DNA from: an uncultured Eggerthellaceae bacterium
GTDB taxonomy: Bacteria > Actinomycetota > Coriobacteriia > Coriobacteriales > Eggerthellaceae
Direction: 5' to 3'
DNA: 5,388 bases
Assembly (NCBI GenBank): GCA_934630485.1
Contig: CAKTWD010000101.1
Location: forward strand, 1 to 5,388
Part shown: piece by piece, positions 1 to 5,160 of the stretch
How positions within the stretch are numbered: position 1 is the stretch's first letter
How the letters are laid out: each line of letters opens with the position of its first letter
Program-made: the position numbers and the translations under genes
Notes under the pieces: generated by a model
What the model was told of the DNA's origin: nothing
Seen by the model: the letters and a program-made list of their open reading frames with translations, nothing else
The model's database searches: none

Positions 1-1
1 G

Positions 2-511
2 TTCAACGTTGCATCCGGTTTGGACAGTCGCGTTATCCTGGACGTCTCCGGCGCTGAGAGTCTCATCGGCAAGGGCGACCTTCTTCTGTCCAAACCCGAA
101 TACGCGAAACCGCGGCGTATTCAAAGCTGTTGGGTTTCCCCTGAAGAGATCTCAGCGGTCGTTGAAGCCGTCAAATCGCAGGGCGAACCTGAATACCATT
201 CCGAGATTCTCAAGACGAACCTCATTACCCTCGGCGATTCCATGCCTGACGGATCGGGAGGTAGCGTTACCGACGACGACCCTCTAATTTGGGATGCAGC
301 CGACATCGTAGTTGCAACTGGCATGGGTTCGACATCCAATATCCAACGTAAGCTCAAAGTTGGGTATTCGAGAGCAGGTCGTATAATGGACATGCTCGAA
401 GAAAAGGGCATTGTAGGGCCCCCCAATGGTTCCAAACCGCGCGATGTTCTGGTTGATGCCTTGGAACTCGAGGCTCTAAGGGCTTTCGAGGACAGCGATG
501 CACAAGAATAG
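2..511 (+). CDS. ftsK: DNA translocase FtsK, C-terminal fragment (5' end outside the window)
   Basis: The frame is open from the first bases, so this is the last 169 residues of a larger protein. FtsK/SpoIIIE proteins are membrane-anchored hexameric ATPases that pump chromosomal DNA through the division septum. The fragment opens with the end of the RecA-like motor fold: ASGLDSRVILD, then GAESLIGKGDLLL, a typical FtsK match. From about base 281 to 454 it holds the gamma winged helix that reads polar chromosome sequences, with the signatures IQRKLKVGYSRAGRIMDMLE, KGIVGP and GSKPRDVLV. A short acidic tail ends at TAG 509-511. A TTG at base 20 could be read as a start, but the residues before it (FNVASG) continue the conserved motor sequence, so it is internal. 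The identification is firm; whether the missing N-terminus has the usual four membrane helices cannot be seen. Confidence 0.96.
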   Translation, partial: FNVASGLDSRVILDVSGAESLIGKGDLLLSKPEYAKPRRIQSCWVSPEEISAVVEAVKSQGEPEYHSEILKTNLITLGDSMPDGSGGSVTDDDPLIWDAADIVVATGMGSTSNIQRKLKVGYSRAGRIMDMLEEKGIVGPPNGSKPRDVLVDALELEALRAFEDSDAQE

Positions 512-515
512 GAGG
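510..515 (+). promoter_or_regulatory. Ribosome binding site of the RodZ-like gene, overlapping the ftsK stop
   Basis: AGGAGG lies 7 bases before ATG 523 and shares two bases with the ftsK stop codon TAG (509-511). It fixes the start of the downstream gene, because the nearer ATG at 516 is followed at once by TGA. The overlap suggests the two genes are translated from one message. Confidence 0.85.
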
Positions 516-522
516 ATGTGAT

Positions 523-1899
523 ATGGCTCAAACTACGTGCGGATCAGTCTTGCGTTTCGCTCGTGAGAAAAAAGGCTACGGTCTTGAAACCGTTGCCCGT
601 AGATTGCGCATTCGCCCTGACATCCTAGAAGCAATTGAAAACAACGACTTCAGCAGCATGCCGCCTCGCGGTTATACGCGTAACATGATCAATGCATATG
701 CACGTTTCCTTGGGCTGAATCCCACTGAAATCGTGAACATGTATCTTGATGACGTCTCGGCCCATCAAGTCAGGAACGTGCGTGCGGCAAAAGACCCCCA
801 TGCGAACTTCGAGATCGGCCACGAAAAACGCCTCTCCAGGAATCGCGACAAGGAAGCTGAAAAAACTTCGTCACGTGAATCTCGCGAGTCGAGGGATGCT
901 ATTCGTTCCAGCGAGCGAGCAGCGTACAATTCCGCTTCCGGCGGTTATCGCACACGCATGGGTCGCGATCTATACGACGACAGGACCGAGTATGCCCGAA
1001 GCGGCTATGGCGCAAGGAAGCACACTGAAAGCGAGCCATTCACTGACGAACCTGCTTTTTCGCGCGCTAGAAACGAACGAACTCCTTCAACTGACGCCTC
1101 CACCCGCAGTGACGGCACCACGCGCCGCCGCACTTCGCACCGCGGCGAAACCCCCAGCGTCTCACATGGACTAACCACTGCATTCGGTGCCGTTGGCGGC
1201 GTAGCCAGTGATTTTCTTTCGAGCGCCTCTCCCCGCAAAAAAGGCCCTTCGTCTGTCAACAGCACGTACGGAAACATGTACGGCGGCCGTTCAAATAAAG
1301 GACTCGTCGAGCATATGCCTATCATCGTAGTTGCTGGCGTCGTGCTCATTATCTTGATCATCGTTCTTTCCATTGTCATCGGATCGCGTGGCAATGCTCA
1401 AACTGACGTTTCCACACTTCCGGTTACCGGTATTTCCGATACCACTACTGAAGAAGACGAAGAAATCACACCGGTTAAGGAAGTAGCGCCGACCAGCGTA
1501 ACGGTCAAATACGACGTAAAGAGCGGCCAGAGCGCTTATGTCGAGATCTTTGTCGACGACGGAGACGCCCAGCCTCTGATGCTTACCGGCCCGACATCTC
1601 AAACCGTAGATGTTACCGGTAAGTGGACTATTGCTACCTGGGGAAAAGATGCCATTACCCTAACCGTTGATGGCGAAAAGGTCGACATGCAAACCAGCCA
1701 GGATCATGGCGGCATGTACGCATACACCGTTGACTTCAACAAGGTCCTTGACGAATGGAACGCCACGCACAACACGAAAACCTCTTCGAGCTCCAGTTCC
1801 AGCGCAAGCTCATCCAGCTCGAGTTCTAGCTCCAGCTCGTCAAACTCGAGCTCGTCAAGCGCCACCGGCACCCCATCTTCAACTAGCAGCACCAACTAG
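523..1899 (+). CDS. RodZ-like membrane protein: helix-turn-helix, one membrane helix, outer beta domain, poly-Ser tail
   Basis: The 458-residue protein has the RodZ layout. Residues 5-78 resemble the HTH_25 domain of RodZ: GSVLRFAREKKGYGLETVA, a recognition-helix region RIRPDILEAIE, then FSSMPPRGYTRNMINAYARF. In known RodZ this domain binds MreB rather than acting as a plain repressor. Residues about 85-262 form a low-complexity linker rich in Arg, Ser, Glu and Asp with no recognisable fold. Residues 267-287 are one hydrophobic helix (IIVVAGVVLIILIIVLSIVI), predicted N-in/C-out. Residues about 326-389 look like the DUF4115 beta domain of RodZ (YVEIFVDDGD, WTIATWGKDAITLTVDGEKV). The C-terminus is a 26-residue tract with 24 serines (421-446) ending in a Ser/Thr-rich tail. 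The start follows a strong AGGAGG. E. coli RodZ is shorter (337 aa), the excess here being linker and tail. Family placement is good; a shape role is inferred, since no mreB is visible. Confidence 0.82.
   Translation: MAQTTCGSVLRFAREKKGYGLETVARRLRIRPDILEAIENNDFSSMPPRGYTRNMINAYARFLGLNPTEIVNMYLDDVSAHQVRNVRAAKDPHANFEIGHEKRLSRNRDKEAEKTSSRESRESRDAIRSSERAAYNSASGGYRTRMGRDLYDDRTEYARSGYGARKHTESEPFTDEPAFSRARNERTPSTDASTRSDGTTRRRTSHRGETPSVSHGLTTAFGAVGGVASDFLSSASPRKKGPSSVNSTYGNMYGGRSNKGLVEHMPIIVVAGVVLIILIIVLSIVIGSRGNAQTDVSTLPVTGISDTTTEEDEEITPVKEVAPTSVTVKYDVKSGQSAYVEIFVDDGDAQPLMLTGPTSQTVDVTGKWTIATWGKDAITLTVDGEKVDMQTSQDHGGMYAYTVDFNKVLDEWNATHNTKTSSSSSSSASSSSSSSSSSSSNSSSSSATGTPSSTSSTN
1783..1860 (+). repeat. 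Degenerate serine-codon repeat encoding a poly-Ser tract
   Basis: These 26 codons encode 24 serines with one Ala and one Asn. All six serine codons occur (AGC 8, TCG 5, TCC 4, TCA 3, TCT 2, AGT 2), so this is not a pure triplet microsatellite. Short direct repeats remain: AGCTCGTCAA at 1834-1843 and 1849-1858 (period 15), and TCCAGCTCG at 1813-1821 and 1831-1839. There are also small palindromes (CGAGCTCG at 1847-1854). The pattern suggests old duplications, with the protein sequence kept while codons drifted. Confidence 0.85.
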
Positions 1900-1914
1900 C
1901 AGAAAGGCCCGAAC

Positions 1915-2412
1915 ATGGCTAAAGAATCCAGCTTCGACGTTGTTTCTTCCGTAGATATTCAGGAAGTCGACAATGCGTATCAACAAGCTAAAAAGGAACT
2001 TACTCAACGTTACGATCTAAAAGGCTCCGGTTCGATCATTTCCTTCGACAAGCAAGCCAAAACCCTCACCGTCAAGGCACCCAGCGACTTCGTTGCTGGT
2101 CAGGTCACTGACATCATTGGCACGAAACTTGTCAAGCGCGGCGTCGACATGGGCGCTGTCAAGTGGGGCGCCTCTCAACCTGGCGCTGGTCAGACCGTCT
2201 CCAAGACGGCAACCCTTGTCGACGGCATCGACAAAGACACCGCCGGCAAGATCAACAAAGACATCAAGGCACAGAAGCTCAAGGTTAAAGTCCAGATCGA
2301 AGGCGATAAACTTCGCGTTTCGTCCGCATCCCGTGACACCCTTCAAGAGGTAATCGTATTCTTGAAGTCGCAGGACTACGGTCAACCTCTTCAATACACG
2401 AACTACCGCTAA
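1915..2412 (+). CDS. yajQ: YajQ family nucleotide-binding protein
   Basis: At 165 residues this matches the usual YajQ length (about 160-165) and is similar from end to end. It opens with SSFDVVSSVDIQEVDNAY, has the RYDLKGS strand and the KLVKRGVD segment, then a second half containing INKDIKAQKLKVKVQIEGDK and LRVSSASRDTLQEVI, and ends with YGQPLQYTNYR, the YajQ C-terminal signature. The fold is two ferredoxin-like halves, cytoplasmic, with no catalytic motif. Family members bind nucleotides, and a Xanthomonas homologue has been reported as a cyclic di-GMP effector; whether this protein binds that ligand cannot be told from sequence. ATG 1915 lies 15 bases after the RodZ-like stop, with a modest purine-rich site (AGAAAGG, 1901-1907). 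It is probably co-transcribed with its neighbours. The family call is secure; the cellular role is not. Confidence 0.94.
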   Translation: MAKESSFDVVSSVDIQEVDNAYQQAKKELTQRYDLKGSGSIISFDKQAKTLTVKAPSDFVAGQVTDIIGTKLVKRGVDMGAVKWGASQPGAGQTVSKTATLVDGIDKDTAGKINKDIKAQKLKVKVQIEGDKLRVSSASRDTLQEVIVFLKSQDYGQPLQYTNYR

Positions 2413-2436
2413 GAGATCAGGAAAGCGATACTCTCC

Positions 2437-3792
2437 ATGCCTTCAAATTCTATTGCGAACAGACCAGCATCTATCGCATTCATCACTATGGGATGCGCTA
2501 AAAACGAGGTCGATACCGCGAACATGATCGAAAAACTCGTGAATGCCGGATTCGCGATTCAAGACGATCCCGAATCCGCCGATGTCGTTGTGGTTAACAC
2601 GTGCTCTTTTATTCAAGCAGCAACCGAGGAAAGCATCGATGCGGTTCTCGAAGTTGCAGGATACGATTCTATTTCCGCGGGAACCTCGAAGCTTATCGTT
2701 TCCGGCTGCATGCCCGCACGTTACGGAGAAGAACTCAAGGCCGAGCTGCCCGAAGCATCTTCTTTCGTACCTTGCTCGAAGGAAGACGACATCGTTGAGG
2801 TTGTTTCGAACATCATCGACGCTTCGCTGCTTCCCCTTAAGACAGAAGTTCGGTGCGCTTCGGCTCATAACTTCGCTTGCGTTGAATCCCCGCATGTCTT
2901 CGGCGCTAGCTCCTACGTGAAGATCTCTGATGGCTGCGATCGATTCTGCTCATATTGCGCAATCCCTTATATTCGAGGTCGCTACCATAGCTTCGAATAC
3001 GATCAGATTCGTAACGATGTCGCAAATCGAATCAACGCAGGTGCACGCGAGATTATCCTTATTGCGCAGGACACTGGAAGGTGGGGGGACGATTTTGCCG
3101 AAAAGAAGACCTTGGCATGGCTGATGGGGCAGCTTGCCGAGGAATTCACCCAGGCATGGTTTCGCGTTATGTACATCCAGCCCGAAGGCGTGACCGATGA
3201 GCTCATCAACGTGGTTGCCCAGCATGAAAACATCTGCAGTTACTTCGATATCCCGTTCCAGCATGCAAACGCCGAACTTCTTCGCCTGATGAATCGTACC
3301 GGCTCTGCCGAAGAGCATATTGCGCTCATCAAGAAGATCCGCACGAACATTCCCGCTGCAACTATCCGCACCACGCTTATCGCGGGATTCCCCGGCGAAA
3401 CCGAAGACCAATTCCAAGAACTTCTTGATTTCGTTGCCGACTCCGATCTCGACTACATCGGCTCTTTCGCCTACTCCCGCGAAGAAGGAACGCGCGCCTA
3501 TTCGCTTTCAAACCAAATCGACGAAGACGAGAAAGCCGATCGAGCTCAGCAACTTCGCGACCTTTGCGACAATGTTTGCATTCCCCGCGTGGCCAACCGG
3601 GTGGGACAGCATGCTGAAGTTTTGATCTGCGGATATGAGGAAGATGGCCAGCTGTTCGGCAGGACTCGTTCTCAAGCTCCCGAGGTTGATGGCGTAACCT
3701 ATCTTCCCGAAGGTGCAGGCAACATCGGAGACGTTGTGGAAGTCGTGATAGACGACACCCTTTTGTACGAAATGGAAGGGTCTCTTATCTAA
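2437..3792 (+). CDS. rimO: Ribosomal protein S12 methylthiotransferase RimO (radical SAM)
   Basis: RimO adds a methylthio group to a conserved aspartate of ribosomal protein S12, using two iron-sulphur clusters and S-adenosylmethionine. The 451 residues give the full three-domain plan. The N-terminal UPF0004 domain has cluster ligands C20 (MGCAKN), C56 (NTCSFI) and C91 (SGCMP). The radical SAM core has the CX3CX2C motif at C167, C171 and C174 (GCDRFCSYCAIPYIRG), with QDTGRWGDD and YFDIPFQHAN further on. The C-terminal TRAM domain begins near residue 385 and carries GRTRSQAPEVDG, the feature that favours RimO over the tRNA-modifying relatives MiaB and MtaB. The spacing of the start is less than ideal: AGGAAAG (2419-2425) ends 11 bases before ATG 2437, but no other in-frame start fits before the conserved N-terminal strand. 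The gap after yajQ is 24 bases. The next gene overlaps the stop by one base. Confidence 0.93.
   Translation: MPSNSIANRPASIAFITMGCAKNEVDTANMIEKLVNAGFAIQDDPESADVVVVNTCSFIQAATEESIDAVLEVAGYDSISAGTSKLIVSGCMPARYGEELKAELPEASSFVPCSKEDDIVEVVSNIIDASLLPLKTEVRCASAHNFACVESPHVFGASSYVKISDGCDRFCSYCAIPYIRGRYHSFEYDQIRNDVANRINAGAREIILIAQDTGRWGDDFAEKKTLAWLMGQLAEEFTQAWFRVMYIQPEGVTDELINVVAQHENICSYFDIPFQHANAELLRLMNRTGSAEEHIALIKKIRTNIPAATIRTTLIAGFPGETEDQFQELLDFVADSDLDYIGSFAYSREEGTRAYSLSNQIDEDEKADRAQQLRDLCDNVCIPRVANRVGQHAEVLICGYEEDGQLFGRTRSQAPEVDGVTYLPEGAGNIGDVVEVVIDDTLLYEMEGSLI
3774..3780 (+). promoter_or_regulatory. Ribosome binding site for pgsA-cinA inside the end of rimO
   Basis: GGAAGGG lies within the last rimO codons, 11 bases before ATG 3792. 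The rimO stop and this start overlap as TAATG (3790-3794), an arrangement typical of translational coupling by re-initiating ribosomes. Confidence 0.65.
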
Positions 3793-4970
3793 TGAAAAAC
3801 AAACCGCAGTCTCAAAGCGCAAACTCCTATAAAGACGACACCAACTGGACCGTATCGAATATCATCACGCTCGCCAGAATCCTGCTTGTCCCGCTGTTCG
3901 TCGCAGTCATGGTTTGCCCATGGCCGGAGTGGATCAACCTTCCGGAAATCGACATGAACATGAAGCGTTATATCGCTGCTGCCATTTTCATCCTGATTTC
4001 CGGCACCGACTGGCTTGACGGCTACCTTGCTCGTAGCCGCAACGAGGTAACCACCTTCGGAAAGTTCATGGACCCGTTTGCTGACAAGATTCTTGTTGCA
4101 GCAGCGCTTCTCGTGCTTATCGAACTGGGATCTTTGCCCAGCTGGGTCGCGCTCATCATCCTTGCCCGCGAATTCATCGTCTCCGGTGTTCGCATGATCG
4201 CGGCGTCCGAAGGCGTCGTCATCGCCGCGAGCTATATCGGCAAATCGAAGACGGTCTTTCAGATGGTCGCTATCGTCATGTTCACCATCAAAGACACTCA
4301 CATGGCGGGATCTGCTGCCGAAACATTCAGCGATGCGTTTTGGGTCGTGAGCTGGATCGTCATGATCATCGCCTTGGTACTGACCATCGTTTCCATGATG
4401 GACTACCTGGTCAAAGCGCGAACACTCCTGGGGTTCGGCTCGAAAGAGACAGCTTCGGACATCAGCAAAAGGTCCGTTGGATACGGAGAATTAGGCGCAG
4501 CGGCAAAAGATCTCGTCGAATTCTCGATCGCCCATAACATCAAGCTTGCAACAGCAGAAAGCCTGACAGGCGGAATGATCAGCGCATCGCTCACATCCAT
4601 TCCCGGCTCGTCCGAGGTTGTCAAAGGAGGCGTCGCCAGCTACACCAACGAGATCAAGCGCGATGTTCTAAACGTCGACGGGTCGCTTCTCGAGTCACAG
4701 GGCGCAGTTTGCGAGGATGTCGCACGCGAGATGGCGGATGGGGTTGCGCACGCGCTGAACGCAGACATCACTGTTTCCGTTACGGGGATCGCTGGGCCAA
4801 CTGGCGCAGAGCCTGGTAAACCGGTTGGCACCGTATTTATTGGATGCCACAGTCCACAGGAAACCTCTATTGCTCGATTCCAGTTCGAAGGCGATAGGGA
4901 AGAAGTTCGACGCAAAACCACACTCGAAGCTCTACTCATAATGAAGAACGCCGCTTTGCAGATCCAATAG
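3792..4970 (+). CDS. pgsA: Fused phosphatidylglycerophosphate synthase (PgsA) and CinA C-terminal/PncC-type amidase
   Basis: Two complete modules sit in one 392-residue frame. Residues about 20-205 are PgsA, which makes phosphatidylglycerophosphate from CDP-diacylglycerol and glycerol 3-phosphate in the membrane. The CDP-alcohol phosphotransferase motif is intact: D73, D76, G77, A80, R81, G90, D94 and D98. About six hydrophobic segments are visible (near 27-43, 59-72, 99-111, 117-130, 152-166 and 185-203), which would leave the C-terminus in the cytoplasm. Residues about 235-390 are a CinA C-terminal domain: TAESLTGG with the expected nucleophile S257, VASYTNEIK (Y284, K289), GAVCEDVAREMADG, TGIAGPTG (331-338) and KPVGTVF. 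Such domains deamidate nicotinamide mononucleotide in NAD salvage. The CinA N-terminal (MoCF-like) domain is absent. Codons 204-256 contain no ATG, GTG or TTG, so the amidase has no obvious start of its own. Both assignments are strong; the activity of the fusion is inferred. Confidence 0.93.
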   Translation: MKNKPQSQSANSYKDDTNWTVSNIITLARILLVPLFVAVMVCPWPEWINLPEIDMNMKRYIAAAIFILISGTDWLDGYLARSRNEVTTFGKFMDPFADKILVAAALLVLIELGSLPSWVALIILAREFIVSGVRMIAASEGVVIAASYIGKSKTVFQMVAIVMFTIKDTHMAGSAAETFSDAFWVVSWIVMIIALVLTIVSMMDYLVKARTLLGFGSKETASDISKRSVGYGELGAAAKDLVEFSIAHNIKLATAESLTGGMISASLTSIPGSSEVVKGGVASYTNEIKRDVLNVDGSLLESQGAVCEDVAREMADGVAHALNADITVSVTGIAGPTGAEPGKPVGTVFIGCHSPQETSIARFQFEGDREEVRRKTTLEALLIMKNAALQIQ

Positions 4971-4979
4971 AATCGCTGT

Positions 4980-5022
4980 CAGATTAGCGTTTGAATCCGG
5001 TTTGAATCGTTCGTTAAATCTG
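4980..5022. repeat. Imperfect inverted repeat just after pgsA-cinA
   Basis: The arms CAGATTAGCG (4980-4989) and CGTTAAATCTG (5012-5022) can pair over ten positions with one bulged A and one G-T wobble, around a 22-base loop. It lies where an operon terminator would be expected, but no T-run follows the right arm (AAAGTGG comes next). It may be a weak terminator, a protein site or chance. Confidence 0.3.
4989..5008 (+). repeat. Tandem GTTTGAATC direct repeat, 11-base period
   Basis: GTTTGAATC occurs at 4989-4997 and again at 5000-5008, so the copies start 11 bases apart, about one helical turn. A looser version (GTTAAATC) follows at 5013-5020. Repeats on one face of the helix can bind regulators cooperatively, but no family can be named from this, and the site is about 100 bases upstream of the recA promoter. 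Confidence 0.5.
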
Positions 5023-5034
5023 AAAGTGGATGTT

Positions 5035-5054
5035 TGACCACTGATTGGTGGTTG
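5035..5054. repeat. Small hairpin upstream of the recA promoter
   Basis: ACCAC (5037-5041) pairs with GTGGT (5048-5052) around the loop TGATTG, extendable by two G-T wobbles at the base. No T-run follows, so it does not look like a classical rho-independent terminator in either direction. It could be a weak 3' end for the upstream operon. Confidence 0.3.
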
Positions 5055-5101
5055 TAAGAACACTCGACTACATTCGAATCGCACAGCAAGGATGGATTTT
5101 G

Positions 5102-5131
5102 TTGACAGCAAACATCTGTTCGTATTAATAT
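5102..5131 (+). promoter_or_regulatory. Probable recA promoter (-35 TTGACA, -10 TAATAT)
   Basis: A perfect -35 hexamer TTGACA is at 5102-5107. The best-placed -10 is TAATAT at 5126-5131 (18-base spacer, 4 of 6 consensus bases); TATTAA at 5123-5128 (15-base spacer) is an alternative. Transcription would begin near 5137-5140, giving a leader of only about 20-25 bases before recA. A LexA-like site fills the spacer. Confidence 0.72.
5109..5122 (+). promoter_or_regulatory. Candidate LexA (SOS) operator in the recA promoter
   Basis: CAAACATCTGTTCG agrees with the Gram-positive SOS box CGAAC-RNRY-GTTCG at 12 of 14 positions (mismatches at the second and eighth). The near-palindromic core is AAAC-N4-GTTC, one base from the perfect GAAC-N4-GTTC. 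It lies between the -35 and -10 elements, where bound LexA would block RNA polymerase. Position, score and the downstream gene all agree with SOS control of recA. Confidence 0.72.
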
Positions 5132-5146
5132 GCGATCATCGAATTG

Positions 5147-5152
5147 AAGGAG
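5147..5152 (+). promoter_or_regulatory. Ribosome binding site of recA
   Basis: AAGGAG lies 8 bases before ATG 5161, close to the ideal spacing, and settles the recA start. No other in-frame start with a better site is seen between the promoter and this ATG. Confidence 0.85.
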
Positions 5153-5160
5153 CACTATAT

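Noticed and set aside
20..511. A complete small gene starting at TTG 20
   Set aside because: Residues encoded upstream of the TTG (FNVASG) are part of the conserved FtsK motor sequence, so this is the tail of a larger gene cut by the window edge.
746..1174. Plus-strand frame of 142 codons inside the RodZ-like gene
   Set aside because: It overlaps the charged linker out of frame, where biased composition keeps alternative frames open; there is no separate ribosome site of note.
1704..1895. Minus-strand frame of 63 codons rich in Glu and Leu
   Set aside because: It is the antisense of the serine repeat: complementing mixed AGC/TCN codons yields Glu/Leu/Asp codons. No ribosome site or family resemblance supports it.
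2950..3417. Minus-strand frame of 155 codons opposite rimO
   Set aside because: The forward frame carries the radical SAM motif and conserved RimO segments over the same bases; the reverse product has no recognisable motif.
3789..4301. Minus-strand frame of 170 codons opposite pgsA
   Set aside because: It lies entirely across the well-supported pgsA coding sequence, looks like a charged low-complexity shadow and has no recognisable motif.
4974..4992. Rho-independent terminator just after the pgsA-cinA stop (CGCT ... AGCG then TTT)
   Set aside because: The stem is only four base pairs with an eight-base loop, and only three T residues follow, too weak to call.
5034..5060. A second promoter for recA: TTGACC (5034-5039) with TAAGAA (5055-5060)
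   Set aside because: The 15-base spacer is short and the -10 is poor, and the downstream promoter with perfect TTGACA and the LexA-like site is much better.
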